A stretch of DNA of 64,000 nucleotides from Ferroplasma acidarmanus Fer1 (lineage in GTDB: Archaea > Thermoplasmatota > Thermoplasmata > Thermoplasmatales > Thermoplasmataceae), in contig NC_021592.1 of assembly GCF_000152265.2 (NCBI RefSeq), positions 372,001 through 436,000 of the forward strand. Reading direction: 5' to 3'. The position numbers were made by a program, and so were the translations under genes. This document shows positions 52,250-62,231 of this stretch, one piece after another. Position 1 is the first letter of the stretch. Each line of letters starts with the position of its first letter. The notes below the pieces were generated by a model that was given only the letters and a program-made list of their open reading frames with translations, did no database searches and was not told where the DNA came from.

Positions 52250-54922
52250 ATGATCAATAGAGATACTTTAGTAATATCTAATCCAGGAACAGGAAAAACA
52301 ACCATGATTTCCAATGAAGTTATTAATCTGATTAAAGAAGGGGTAAAACCGGAAAAAATACTCTGCATCACATTTACAAACAATGCAGTGGGAGAACTCC
52401 AGAAAAGCATTGACAAATTGCTAATTGACAATAAAATTAAGAATGTAACTGCATATGATGTAAACATTTACACATTCCATGCACTGGCATTCCAGGAACT
52501 TTTCCAATCAAAGGCGGAAAAAAATATAGTCTCATATAATATTGCAAGGTACCTTATATATAAGAAACTCAGGGACCTTGAGGCATTCAATTATGGAAGG
52601 GAGTATGTTATAGAAGATATTGTCCCTAAACTGGAAAATGCAATCAGATACATAAAAAGCTTCGGAATTATGCCGGTGGATATAGCAAAAAACAGGGATA
52701 TTATAATGGAATCGCTGAGAAAAAAATACAACTCCGGAATTGTAAGAAATATTGGCCTTGAGGAGGAAGAGTACCTGTTTGATTATTTCTACCAGGCATT
52801 TAATTATTATGAGGAAAATAAAGAAAATCCGGATTTCAATGATTTATTGTTTCAATTCCAGAAACTGGAAGATAAAAAAACATACGAATATGTTTTTGTT
52901 GATGAATTGCAGGATGTTAACGATATAGAATCCAGAATTGCAATGTCTACAGGAAATGTGAAATTTCTGGTGGGCGATAGGAAACAGTCCATATTCGGAT
53001 TTCAGGGGGGCGCATTATCAGTATTTAACTCATTGATTGGAAACAGCGGAATAGAGAAGAAAGACCTGAAGATTAACTACAGAAGCACTGAAACCATACT
53101 GGCTTACTCGAAACAATACTATTTAAAATTCGAAAATGATGTACCGGAACTTGAAAATTTCAGGGGAACGAATAAAAATGGGAATAAAGTAAAAATTGTT
53201 GAAGTAGATTCTCCAGAAGAATCTGTCATGGAAATTATAAATAGCATTCCAGTGTCCAGTGGCAACATAGGAATCATAGCAAGGACAAATTCACAGATAG
53301 ATACTATATCTTCACTTCTGGATAGATATAGTATTGATTATTCAAGTGATTCAAATGTACACACAATAAACCAGGCAAAAAAAGATATAACCGCATTTTT
53401 AAAGGGTATTCTATATGATCGCCCGGATGATATAATTAATGCCATGGTAACACCATTTTCTGGCATATCGCTGAAAGAGGCTTTCAAAATTGCTGAATCA
53501 CTTAGAAGTGAAGAAAACACAATTGATTTATTTGACAGTTCAAATCCATTTTTCTCATTGAGAAATAAAGAACTATCCAGGGAAAATATAATGGACCTCT
53601 TCGAAAGCAGAATATTCCCTATTGCATCGTCAATAAGCAGGGAATATTTCCTTACAGCTGCTACCGTAAAATCATCAATAGGTGAATTTTTTGATGCGGA
53701 ACGTGATTACACACGGAAAAATTTCTTCGATTTTCTGGATTTATCGTATTCTGAAAATTCTAGCAAATCTGGCAATTCAAGGATAATCCTTACCACAGTG
53801 CACAAGGCCAAAGGTCGCGAATTTGACAATGTAATATATCTACCAAAAAAGCCGAGAAAATCAGATACATACATAGATATTATTGTATCTTCTATAATAG
53901 AGGAAATAAAACGGATCAACGTTGATGATGAACTTAAAAACGAGAGCGTCAGAATAGACTTTGTGGCTTTTACAAGGGCAAAAGAGGAGCTCTGGGTGTG
54001 TACAAATCGCAGGGAAGCACCGAATTACCTTATACCTGAATATTCTGAAATGGTTGCCTATGAGAATATTCCCGAGAAACAGGAAGTTACGGTACCGGGA
54101 AAATACAATGAAGCATATTTACAGTTCGTATCAGGTGATTATAATGGCGCTAAGGAGACCCTTTCCAGCAAGGAAAACTGGCTAAAGAATATAATCTACG
54201 AATTTTTCCAGAATAAGAATGTCCTCTCATTTTCTCTTATAAGCATTGAAAACCCGTTTTTCATGCTAAAGAACAATATATTGAAGCTCAATGAAAAAAC
54301 AGATGCTCTGTATTACGGATTAAATGCCCATGAAATGGCGGAATCACTTTATAAAAATGAAATAAAAAATGAACTTCTTGGCAATGTGGATAAACAGATA
54401 CTCTCAAACATAGAATCTGTTGTAAACCAGATAAAATCAGGTTTTAATATGGAGCAGATTGAGGCAGAAGTTTCAGCAATAGCCAGGATAAACCAGATGT
54501 TTGAGGAGTTTTCTGGTCAACCTGATAATATTATGTTTTTCGGCAAAATTGATGCCGTTTTCAGTGACGGAAAGAAATATGTTATCCTGGATTACAAGAC
54601 GGATAAAACCATAGAAAAAGCATCGCACCACAGAGTACAGTTATTAGCATATAAAATCCTCTATTCTATAAAAAATAATATCAACCCTGAAAATATAGAT
54701 ACTGCCATAGGGTATATTAGCATGAGAGGAAAAATAAACACACATGAGAATACATCAGGCCTAATTTATAAACAACCGGACAAGCGTTCTGAAGATTCAT
54801 TGAAAAAATATATATCAAAATTCCTTGAGTATAAAAGCAATCCGGATAAATTTATTGAGGACTATCTTAAGCAACCCAGTGAAGATACATTATATGAAAG
54901 ATTAGCAGAACTTCTAAAATAA
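52250..54922 (+). CDS. UvrD/AddA-like helicase fused to a RecB-type nuclease
   Basis: This is an 890-residue SF1 helicase. Walker A NPGTGKTT lies near residues 11-18, TFTNNAVGELQ near 41-51, VDELQD at 217-222, DRKQSIFGFQGG near 243-254 and TTVHKAKGREFDNV near 516-529, followed by VAFTRAKEELWV. The C-terminal PD-(D/E)XK nuclease has a histidine in NAHEMAESLY near 691, D767 in GKIDAVFSDG, DYKTD near 781-785 and the QLLAYKILY helix. All RecB-family nuclease residues are present. It looks like a stand-alone double-strand-end processing enzyme or defence nuclease, with no AddB or RecC partner nearby. It is divergent from archaeocin copy 2. Confidence 0.85.
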   Translation: MINRDTLVISNPGTGKTTMISNEVINLIKEGVKPEKILCITFTNNAVGELQKSIDKLLIDNKIKNVTAYDVNIYTFHALAFQELFQSKAEKNIVSYNIARYLIYKKLRDLEAFNYGREYVIEDIVPKLENAIRYIKSFGIMPVDIAKNRDIIMESLRKKYNSGIVRNIGLEEEEYLFDYFYQAFNYYEENKENPDFNDLLFQFQKLEDKKTYEYVFVDELQDVNDIESRIAMSTGNVKFLVGDRKQSIFGFQGGALSVFNSLIGNSGIEKKDLKINYRSTETILAYSKQYYLKFENDVPELENFRGTNKNGNKVKIVEVDSPEESVMEIINSIPVSSGNIGIIARTNSQIDTISSLLDRYSIDYSSDSNVHTINQAKKDITAFLKGILYDRPDDIINAMVTPFSGISLKEAFKIAESLRSEENTIDLFDSSNPFFSLRNKELSRENIMDLFESRIFPIASSISREYFLTAATVKSSIGEFFDAERDYTRKNFFDFLDLSYSENSSKSGNSRIILTTVHKAKGREFDNVIYLPKKPRKSDTYIDIIVSSIIEEIKRINVDDELKNESVRIDFVAFTRAKEELWVCTNRREAPNYLIPEYSEMVAYENIPEKQEVTVPGKYNEAYLQFVSGDYNGAKETLSSKENWLKNIIYEFFQNKNVLSFSLISIENPFFMLKNNILKLNEKTDALYYGLNAHEMAESLYKNEIKNELLGNVDKQILSNIESVVNQIKSGFNMEQIEAEVSAIARINQMFEEFSGQPDNIMFFGKIDAVFSDGKKYVILDYKTDKTIEKASHHRVQLLAYKILYSIKNNINPENIDTAIGYISMRGKINTHENTSGLIYKQPDKRSEDSLKKYISKFLEYKSNPDKFIEDYLKQPSEDTLYERLAELLK

Positions 54923-55181
54923 CTGCTATTTCTATCTATTCATAATGTGCATAGATTTTGTAGCTATTTCCTCACTACTTTTATGATGGCAGTATTGAGA
55001 TAAATATTGTATGCATTAAGAAATTTTTTTGTTCCTTATAGTTTCAATATTTTTCCCCTGATTAAATCTGAATTTTGCGGACCATACTCAATTTCACATG
55101 GGGTTTATTGCAATATCCTCAAACTGCTTAACTCCTACAATAAAAGAAAAGTATTATTACTGCAAATATATAGTATTAAAA

Positions 55182-56096
55182 ATGGATATTGTAAATCCCG
55201 ACAACAATTCATTAACTTCAGGAATCCAGGAAGCAATAGATTCCAGTAAATCTGGTTATATATTTCTCTCACCTGGAGAATATCATATAAAAACCCAGCT
55301 AATTATAAAGAGTGGAACAATGTTAATTTCCAATAATAAGTCAATCCTGGTTAATGATATGAAAAATAAATATATCCCTTTTATCGTGGTGGAACAATAC
55401 TCAGATATAAAATATCTCATTCTGAATTCGAATAACAAATCCGGAATATCCATAGGGAAAGACAATGCAAATAATTCCATAAATATAGATTATATTAAAA
55501 TATACAATACAGGGAATGGCCCTGATAATAGAATTATTAAAGCAATAGAAATAAATGGCTTCAATATTATCATCAACAATATAGATATCTACCTGGGCAA
55601 TATAGGCTTAAGCCTCGAAAATGCATCAGATATAAGAATAAAAGAGTTGCAGGTAGTTAACTGTTCGACGGGGATAAGGATGTTTAATGCGAATAATATA
55701 AGCATCAATAATTTTTCTATTGATTCTTGCCAGTACACAGGAATGCAGATAGACTCGACACAGAATTCATATTTTCAAGGAACCGTATGGAATAACGATA
55801 AGGCTTATATTAATAATAATGAGTATGGTATTTTAATTGGAAAATATAGCAGAGATATGAATAATATATTAAAAATTGATGTGCGGATAAGGGACACGGG
55901 AAAAACAGCATTGCATATATCAAATTCAATGAATATAAACATCGATGCAATAATAAGCAATAGTGAATACCACAAAATTGAAAAAGGTATATACTACGGC
56001 GAAAATATTAAAAACATAAATATAAACGGAATAATTGATAACGTCCCTGCGCCAACTCTTGGGAAATTAAATGGAAAGAGCAATATAGTAATGTAA
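55182..56096 (+). CDS. Parallel beta-helix protein without signal peptide
   Basis: The protein has about 304 residues. The N-terminus DIVNPDNNSLTSGIQEAIDS and LSPGEYHIKTQLIIKSGTML match the start of pectate-lyase-like beta-helix proteins. Repeating N- and I-rich coils follow, with N-stack patterns such as ISINNFSIDSCQYTGMQID, and a final coil GIIDNVPAPTLG. No signal peptide precedes the ATG at 55182. An in-frame upstream extension to 55098 looks non-coding. The catalytic residues are not clear; it may act on a polysaccharide or be a phage-tail-like or surface protein. No other phage gene is nearby. Confidence 0.65.
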   Translation: MDIVNPDNNSLTSGIQEAIDSSKSGYIFLSPGEYHIKTQLIIKSGTMLISNNKSILVNDMKNKYIPFIVVEQYSDIKYLILNSNNKSGISIGKDNANNSINIDYIKIYNTGNGPDNRIIKAIEINGFNIIINNIDIYLGNIGLSLENASDIRIKELQVVNCSTGIRMFNANNISINNFSIDSCQYTGMQIDSTQNSYFQGTVWNNDKAYINNNEYGILIGKYSRDMNNILKIDVRIRDTGKTALHISNSMNINIDAIISNSEYHKIEKGIYYGENIKNININGIIDNVPAPTLGKLNGKSNIVM

Positions 56097-56466
56097 TACA
56101 ATGAAAATACATTCATTCTGTATAAATTATTAACAATAAAACTTATAGCTCAACACAGAAATATCAATTTGTCGGATATGCCATAAGTGGATGTAACCCA
56201 TGAACTTTATTCTGAATACGTAGGCAAGAAAGACTTCATGTAATAGACGTTAACATTAGAGTGAAACAAAGGCAAACATTCACTTCCTCAGAAAGGGGTT
56301 TGAGAAATTTTAAAAATGGAACCAAAAATGGAAATGAAGGACAAATTAAATATGACCGCAGTACATTTTGAATATTATATATTTTAATGCAGGAAATAAT
56401 GTTATATTAATTGAATGAAATAAAGCGGCACATTTTGAATTTATATCTATCTTTTCTAACTATAAA
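56097..56466. other. Intergenic stretch with short decayed frames
   Basis: No intact gene is visible. One open plus-strand frame between about 56220 and 56365 reads RVKQRQTFTSSERGLRNF in the middle and has no start. A second, near 56190-56240, reads VDVTHELYSEYVGKKDFM before a stop. They look like remnants of an inserted element. The repeat acattttgaat occurs twice (near 56365 and 56430). Confidence 0.35.
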
Positions 56467-56539
56467 TGGGCCCGACCGGATTTGAACCGGTGATCACCGC
56501 CTTGTAAGGGCGGTATCATAACCACTAGACTACGAGCCC
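56467..56539 (-). tRNA. tRNA-Val (TAC anticodon)
   Basis: This 73-nt tRNA on the minus strand has acceptor GGGCTCG/CGGGCCC with one T-G pair. The anticodon stem CCGCC/GGCGG encloses loop CTTACAA (anticodon TAC), the T stem ACCGG/CCGGT has loop TTCAAAT, and the discriminator is A. The GC-rich sequence stands out in the AT-rich flank. It is isolated from other RNA genes. Confidence 0.97.
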
Positions 56540-56656
56540 GTAGAGGATAAGTCTATAATGATATAATAATTTTTATGTCTGTCCTTTAAAATATATATTT
56601 TATTTATTTTATATTATAATGAAGCTATTAAATATGAATATAATATTTTGAATATA

Positions 56657-57049
56657 ATGCCGGGCAAGATAATGGTATCTGGGGAGGTATTCCTGGATGG
56701 TGTTAAATCTGATGATGCGATAATTTTCATTCATGTAAAGGGATATGGCCGCGCAAGGGTTACACATATCGATATAGAAAGCATGACATTTAAAAAGATA
56801 TTATTGCCAAGGCATAGCGATTATCCTGAAATTAACTGGAATTCAGAGAAAGTCAATATACCTGTAAAAGGACATGAACTCATACTCATAAGCACCACAC
56901 TTGGGAAACTCATGAAATTTCATGGAAATTTATATGTGCGCGGCAAGGGAAAAGGGATATTTTTTGGTCTTCATAGAGAGCAGATAAAAACTATTGAGGA
57001 ATATGCCTCTAAGCTTGGCATTCCCCCAAAAATAACTAAAAAGATTTAG
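56657..57049 (+). CDS. Conserved-looking hypothetical protein (130 aa)
   Basis: The protein has 130 residues and is strand-rich: MPGKIMVSGEVFLDG, FIHVKGYGRARVTHIDIES, NIPVKGHELILISTTLGKL, NLYVRGKGKGIFFGL, then a C-terminal helix EEYASKLGIPPKITKKI. An in-frame TTG at 56648 is a less likely start. I do not recognise the family. The gene overlaps the convergent small gene by 4 nt. Confidence 0.6.
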   Translation: MPGKIMVSGEVFLDGVKSDDAIIFIHVKGYGRARVTHIDIESMTFKKILLPRHSDYPEINWNSEKVNIPVKGHELILISTTLGKLMKFHGNLYVRGKGKGIFFGLHREQIKTIEEYASKLGIPPKITKKI

Positions 57050-57321
57050 AAAAGTCCTTTTTTAAATTTCTGTGTTACTTCTGTTGCCTGTATGTCCCAT
57101 GTTGGTTTCATTGATTTTGCTGTTTCCATCAAATGGTCGAGTGTATCAACATCCCATCTGCATACTGCCTGGTTTTCCTTATCTGCCAAGAAAAGCTCTT
57201 CAAGTTTTAATCCTGCAGGCAATTTCTTTGATTTTGCCATATCCATTATGGTTGTTGCAAACTTCATAACCTGATCTTTCTGTTCATCCTTCCATTTATG
57301 CACTACTATTACTTCTGTCAT
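57046..57321 (-). CDS. Small alpha/beta-barrel-like hypothetical protein
   Basis: This 91-residue protein reads EVIVVHKWKDEQKDQVMKFA, then LFLADKENQAVCRWDVDTLDHLMETAK, then PTWDIQATEVTQKFKKGLF. The beta-alpha-beta pattern suits the dimeric ferredoxin-like fold seen in DUF3303-type and stress-response proteins. The function is unknown. It is monocistronic, with a TATA-like tatttaaatg-type stretch upstream. Confidence 0.6.
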   Translation of the reverse strand: MTEVIVVHKWKDEQKDQVMKFATTIMDMAKSKKLPAGLKLEELFLADKENQAVCRWDVDTLDHLMETAKSMKPTWDIQATEVTQKFKKGLF

Positions 57322-57463
57322 ATATCTATATCACAACGTAAATATTTAAATGTTCCTATAATTTAAGTTAATTACAGAAATCGCCATAAATTTTATGTGC
57401 CGCTGTTTTCACCATACATCTTAAAAATCTTTATTTAGTATTGTTAATTATTAGTAGATTACT

Positions 57464-59740
57464 TTGGTACTCAATTTAATTATAGCAGAAAAAATGGATG
57501 CCGGAAGGCGTATATCGTACATTCTCTCGGATAAAACATCGAAGCAGAAAAAAACTAAGAACATCAGTTATATAGAATTTGAAAGGAACAATGAGCAGAA
57601 TATCATGGTCTCATTAAGTGGGCATATACTAGGAGCTGATTTTCCAGAAGAGTTCAAAGATTGGGTTAAATCTGACCTTGATAAGCTTATAGACTCCAAT
57701 ATTATCTATAAAGTTACCAACCAGAGGGCATATTCTGCATTGAAATCATTTTCAGGCATTGATAATATCATTATAGCTACTGACTATGACCGTGAAGGAG
57801 AACTTATAGGAGTCGAGGCATTAAAATTTATAGAGCCGGGTTATACAAACATCAGGCGTGCCAAATTCAGTGCATTGACATCACAGGAGGTAAAGGATGC
57901 CTTTGACAATCTTCTTGATGTAAATTACGGGCTTGCAGACTCGGCCAAGGCAAGGGAAGAGATAGACCTGCTCTGGGGTGCTGTCCTCACAAGGTTCTTT
58001 TCTGTAACAAGCAACCGGCTCTGGAAAGATTTTATCTCTGTGGGAAGGGTACAGACGCCAACACTGGCATTGATAGTTGAAAGGGAAGAAGAAATAAAAA
58101 GCTTTGTGCCGGAAAAATATTTTGTCATAAATGTTACATTCAATAAGGGAATAGATTTCCAGGGCGTATATGAAAAAAATATAAAAGACGAAGATGAAGC
58201 AAATAAAATTTTTAATGCAATAAATGGGAATGATGGAATAGTAAAATCATATAAAAATGAGAAAAAAGAGGTATATAAGCCCCCACCATTCAGCACAACA
58301 GATTTCCTGAGGGAAGCATCCAGAATAGGGGTTACACCCTCAAATGCTATGAAAATAGCCGAAAAGCTCTATATGAGCGGGCTTATAAGCTATCCAAGAA
58401 CTGACAATACAGTTTACCAGCGGTCCATACCACTTAAAAGCATAGCCCAAAAATTTGAAGGGACTGAATTTGATACTGAAGCAAAGATGGTACTGGGGCA
58501 GGAAAAGATTTATCCATCCAGGGGCAAGGTTGAGACTACAGACCACCCACCAATATACCCTGTTTCATATCCGAAAAAGGCCCTTACAGGTGCATATAAA
58601 AATATCTATGAATTGATAGTAAGAAGATTTTTAGCCACATTGTATAAAAATGCAGTTATAGAAAAATCTGATGCGGATATTGACATAAAAGGTTACAATT
58701 TTAAAGTGTCGGGCGAAAAAATAATAGACAACGGATGGTTTGATATTTACAAATACAGAAAATTAAGAGAGTCCAAACTCCCGGAACTGGTAATAGGGGA
58801 AACAGTAAAAGGAAAAAAATGGGATATGGAAGAAAAGTATACAGAGCCTCCAAAGAGATACGATGTGGCATCCCTGCTTAAACTCATGGAATCATTGAAT
58901 CTCGGAACAAAAAGCACAAGGCATGACATTATACAGAAGCTCAATGACAGGAACTTTGCAACAGGCAATCCCTTAAGGCCAACGCCACTGGGTATAGGGT
59001 TCATAAAATCTATAACAACTATCGATTCAGATATTGCAAAGCCTGATATGACTGCCGAGCTGGAAAAAGAGATGGATAAAATAGCAGAAAACCAGAAAAA
59101 ATTAGATGATGTTGTCAATGACTCAAGAAATATGCTTCACAGTGCGTTAAAAGGTTTCAGGGGAAATAAGGAAGAAATTAAAGAAACAATTACATCATAT
59201 GCTAACAAGGGCGATTCTATAGGGACATGCCCGCTGGATGGAGGAGAAATATCACTGGTTAAATTCAGGAATTTTTCAAAAATAAAGTGCTCAACCGAAG
59301 GCTGCAAAATCAATTTTAACCTTAACGCCACCGGGCTCGTACAGATGACGGATAAAAGATGTGATGTATGTTCCCTGCCAATTATAAAGATTATCAGGAA
59401 AGGGCAATCCCCCGAATATAGATGTGTCGATCCGAATTGCGAATATAACAGAAAAAAGCTTTCTGTTGGAAAATGCCCCTCTGATGATGGTGACCTCATA
59501 ATCAGGCAATCCAGGTATGGAAAGCGGTTTCTGGGATGCTCCAACTATCCTAAATGCACCGTAACATATCCACTTCCCCAGAAAGGTGTGATAATGCCAA
59601 CAGGAGAAATATGCCGGTACTGTGGCGCACCATTGCTTATAATGGTTAATGGAAAGAGAAAATGGAAATTTTGCCCGAATATGAAATGTGAATACAACAG
59701 GAAGGATAAAGTTGAAAAAAGCGAATCAGAGAATAAATAG
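57464..59740 (+). CDS. topA: DNA topoisomerase I, archaeal type IA
   Basis: This 758-residue type IA topoisomerase relaxes negative supercoils. The N-terminal toprim reads LNLIIAEKMDAGRRISYIL, with ATDYDREGELIGVEAL near residues 104-119. The active-site tyrosine is near 309 in LISYPRTDNTVY. KSTRHDIIQKLNDRNF lies near 485, and the C-terminus holds several CxxC zinc fingers (CPLDGGEI, CDVCSLP, LGCSNYPKC, CRYCGAP). The start is TTG at 57464, because the conserved toprim begins at once and no ATG precedes it. It overlaps the next gene by 29 nt. Confidence 0.93.
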   Translation: MVLNLIIAEKMDAGRRISYILSDKTSKQKKTKNISYIEFERNNEQNIMVSLSGHILGADFPEEFKDWVKSDLDKLIDSNIIYKVTNQRAYSALKSFSGIDNIIIATDYDREGELIGVEALKFIEPGYTNIRRAKFSALTSQEVKDAFDNLLDVNYGLADSAKAREEIDLLWGAVLTRFFSVTSNRLWKDFISVGRVQTPTLALIVEREEEIKSFVPEKYFVINVTFNKGIDFQGVYEKNIKDEDEANKIFNAINGNDGIVKSYKNEKKEVYKPPPFSTTDFLREASRIGVTPSNAMKIAEKLYMSGLISYPRTDNTVYQRSIPLKSIAQKFEGTEFDTEAKMVLGQEKIYPSRGKVETTDHPPIYPVSYPKKALTGAYKNIYELIVRRFLATLYKNAVIEKSDADIDIKGYNFKVSGEKIIDNGWFDIYKYRKLRESKLPELVIGETVKGKKWDMEEKYTEPPKRYDVASLLKLMESLNLGTKSTRHDIIQKLNDRNFATGNPLRPTPLGIGFIKSITTIDSDIAKPDMTAELEKEMDKIAENQKKLDDVVNDSRNMLHSALKGFRGNKEEIKETITSYANKGDSIGTCPLDGGEISLVKFRNFSKIKCSTEGCKINFNLNATGLVQMTDKRCDVCSLPIIKIIRKGQSPEYRCVDPNCEYNRKKLSVGKCPSDDGDLIIRQSRYGKRFLGCSNYPKCTVTYPLPQKGVIMPTGEICRYCGAPLLIMVNGKRKWKFCPNMKCEYNRKDKVEKSESENK

Positions 59741-60581
59741 TGAGCTGTTCGGCATTCTGCTCTTCATAGTTTCAACAGCATTTGCACTGTACCTGGCATT
59801 TAACCTTGACCAGATTTCCGGCATAGCTGCAGAGTCAAATGGCATATCATTTATCTTTGTTATATACTATATAGTTTTCATTGTCATTTTTACTGCTGCG
59901 GCACTTTACATAATTAAAAAACATGCAAAGATAATGAAAGCAATATTTATTGTACTTGTACTATACATGATTTTCCTGGTGTCATCCATAGTTGCAGGAA
60001 TAGTTGCTGTGAATCTTCCTGAATATTATGCAATAATTGCTATAGTAACAGGTTTCTTTGCATACATGTTGATATTCCGGAATGAATGGTATATCACAGA
60101 TGCTGCAGGGCTTATTATGATATCCGGGGCAGCGGCTATACTGGGCATACTTCTCAGGCCTTATATTGCAATAACTTTGCTGGTAGTTTTCGCTGTGTAT
60201 GATTATATATCAGTTTATAAAACGAAGCATATGGTAACACTTGCTAAGGCGGCGATTGACAATCAGTTTCCACTTATGTTCACCCTTCCATCTCAAGGTG
60301 GAATCAAAATTAAAGACCTTACATTCGATAATCGCGGCACACATTCTGTAATAATGCTGGGGTTTGGAGATATGGCAATTCCTGAACTATTAATTATCTC
60401 CTCTGCAATATACAATCCACTCCATATTGCATTGTTTATTGCACTTACCCTGGCAGGGGCACTCTCTGCCCTTGGATTTCTTTTCTTTTTTAACCATGGA
60501 AAACCTGCGCCAGGGCTTCCTTATATCAATACTGGAGTTATAATTGGCTTCCTCATTGCATTTGCAGTTGTAGCGATTTAA
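59712..60581 (+). CDS. Presenilin-like A22-family intramembrane protease
   Basis: This is an intramembrane aspartyl protease of about 290 residues and nine helices. Catalytic aspartates lie in YDYISVYKTKHM (near residue 163) and LGFGDMAIPEL (near residue 219), the YD and GxGD motifs of presenilin and signal-peptide peptidase. The PALPY-like site reads PAPGLPY. The start is probably TTG at 59712 with GGAAGG upstream, rather than ATG at 59688; either overlaps topA. The archaeal substrates are unknown. Confidence 0.85.
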   Translation: MKKANQRINSELFGILLFIVSTAFALYLAFNLDQISGIAAESNGISFIFVIYYIVFIVIFTAAALYIIKKHAKIMKAIFIVLVLYMIFLVSSIVAGIVAVNLPEYYAIIAIVTGFFAYMLIFRNEWYITDAAGLIMISGAAAILGILLRPYIAITLLVVFAVYDYISVYKTKHMVTLAKAAIDNQFPLMFTLPSQGGIKIKDLTFDNRGTHSVIMLGFGDMAIPELLIISSAIYNPLHIALFIALTLAGALSALGFLFFFNHGKPAPGLPYINTGVIIGFLIAFAVVAI

Positions 60582-62080
60582 TGAAGGAAAACCCGCTTTC
60601 CGGTAAAGTATAATGGTATTTTATATTCATTGCACCTTTTTATTACATCATCATCCCTTATGGACCCACCAGGCTGTATGATAGCGTCTATTCCATTCTT
60701 ATAGCATTCAATGACCGAGTCGTCAAATGGAATGAATGCGTCAGAAGCCAGCACTGAACCCTTTACATTGCTATTGCCCCTTTCTATAGCTATTTTTAAT
60801 GATTCTATCCTGGATGTTTGCCCTGCACCAATTCCAACGGTTGTCCTGTTCTTTGCAAGTACCATAGCATTGCTCTTTGCATGTGCAACTACCTTCCACG
60901 CAAATTCCAGGTCTGCAAGTTTTTCCTTTCCTGCTTCTGCCGTTGATTTCAATTCCAGATTGTCATACCTGTAGTCCAGCCTTGACTGCACAAGTACACC
61001 TCCAGATACCGAATAAATTGCTTTTTCAGGGTCATGATCCATGGAACATTTCAGTATTCTCATATTCTTTTTCTTTTTTAACAGGTTCAATGCATCTGTA
61101 TCATATTCAGGGGCTATAAGTACCTCAATGAATTTTTTTTGCATTTCCTTTGCTGTATCCATATCAAGCTTCCTGTTCAGGGCAACTACAAATCCATAAG
61201 CTGATTCAGGGTCTGCATTGTATGAATTGATAAAGGCTTCTTTCAATGTGCCTGCACTGGATACGCCTGATGGAGTCCTGTGCTTTACTATTACGGATGT
61301 AATATCCTGAAAATCCTGTACTGTTTCCAGTGCTGCATTGGCATCCAGTATATTATTATATGATAATTCTTTGCCGTTTAACTGTATGGAATTCGGTATG
61401 CCATATTTTTCATTTACCTTAAACATATATGCTTCCTGGTCTGGATTTTCCCCATATCTCAGATCTGTCCTATCGTAGCCATGTATAAATAATTCCTCGG
61501 GCTGCCTATCATTTAATTTTCTGTACAGCTTGTTGTATATCTGGATATCATAATCTGCAGATCTTGAGAATGCCCTTAACCCCAGTATTTCTCTGGTTTT
61601 CATATCAATTTTCCCATTCTTTTGAAGAACATCTTTTACCATGCTGTAATCATCCGGATGTGAAAGTACTGCAACATTTTTGTAATTCTTTGCAGCTGCC
61701 CTTATAAGCGACAAGCCACCTATGTCTATATTTTCTATCATTTTCTCAAGATCATCTGTTTTAGACGCCTCAACGAATGGATATAAATTGCATATTACCA
61801 TGTCAAAATCTTTATAATGATATTTTTCCAGCTGCATATTGCTTTCACTGTCACGTTTTGAAAGTATTCCTGAAAAGATTGCGGGATGCAGTGTTTTTAC
61901 ACGCCCGCCAAGAAGATCGTCGAACCCCGTAAGATTTGATGAATTATTTGCTGCAATATTATTATCTTTGAGGTATTTTACTGTGCCTTCTGTCCCATAT
62001 ATCTCATCAATATGGTCCTTTATTGAACTTAAAAAATTAACCAGGCCTGTCTTGTCATAGACGCTTATGAGAATTCTCAT
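60578..62080 (-). CDS. purH: Bifunctional AICAR transformylase / IMP cyclohydrolase (PurH)
   Basis: This 500-residue bacterial-type PurH catalyses the last two steps of IMP synthesis. The N-terminal cyclohydrolase has ILISVYDKTGLVNFL, GTEGTVKYLKDNNI, GRVKTLHPAIFSGIL and VICNLYPF near residue 98. The transformylase half has DLRYGENPDQEAY, then KHRTPSGVSSAGTL, GAGQTSRIESLKIA and ASDAFIPFDDSVIE. Bacterial-type PurH is found in only part of the archaea and in Thermoplasmatales is probably of bacterial origin. It overlaps the convergent presenilin-like gene by 4 nt. Confidence 0.93.
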   Translation of the reverse strand: MRILISVYDKTGLVNFLSSIKDHIDEIYGTEGTVKYLKDNNIAANNSSNLTGFDDLLGGRVKTLHPAIFSGILSKRDSESNMQLEKYHYKDFDMVICNLYPFVEASKTDDLEKMIENIDIGGLSLIRAAAKNYKNVAVLSHPDDYSMVKDVLQKNGKIDMKTREILGLRAFSRSADYDIQIYNKLYRKLNDRQPEELFIHGYDRTDLRYGENPDQEAYMFKVNEKYGIPNSIQLNGKELSYNNILDANAALETVQDFQDITSVIVKHRTPSGVSSAGTLKEAFINSYNADPESAYGFVVALNRKLDMDTAKEMQKKFIEVLIAPEYDTDALNLLKKKKNMRILKCSMDHDPEKAIYSVSGGVLVQSRLDYRYDNLELKSTAEAGKEKLADLEFAWKVVAHAKSNAMVLAKNRTTVGIGAGQTSRIESLKIAIERGNSNVKGSVLASDAFIPFDDSVIECYKNGIDAIIQPGGSIRDDDVIKRCNEYKIPLYFTGKRVFLH

Positions 62081-62231
62081 ATTACCCTATTAAAAAATGT
62101 TTTAAATATTTATTGCAGAGGTTATCATATTTATCTCCGGGTTACAATAATTATTTCAGGGGATTGACCAGAACAAATGCATATTTAATTTTATTCCATA
62201 GATTTATAATTAAGGGCAATATGTATTTAAT

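Noticed and set aside
55007-55249. 80-codon frame before the beta-helix gene
   Set aside because: It overlaps the start of the beta-helix gene in another frame and has no family-like features or conserved pattern.
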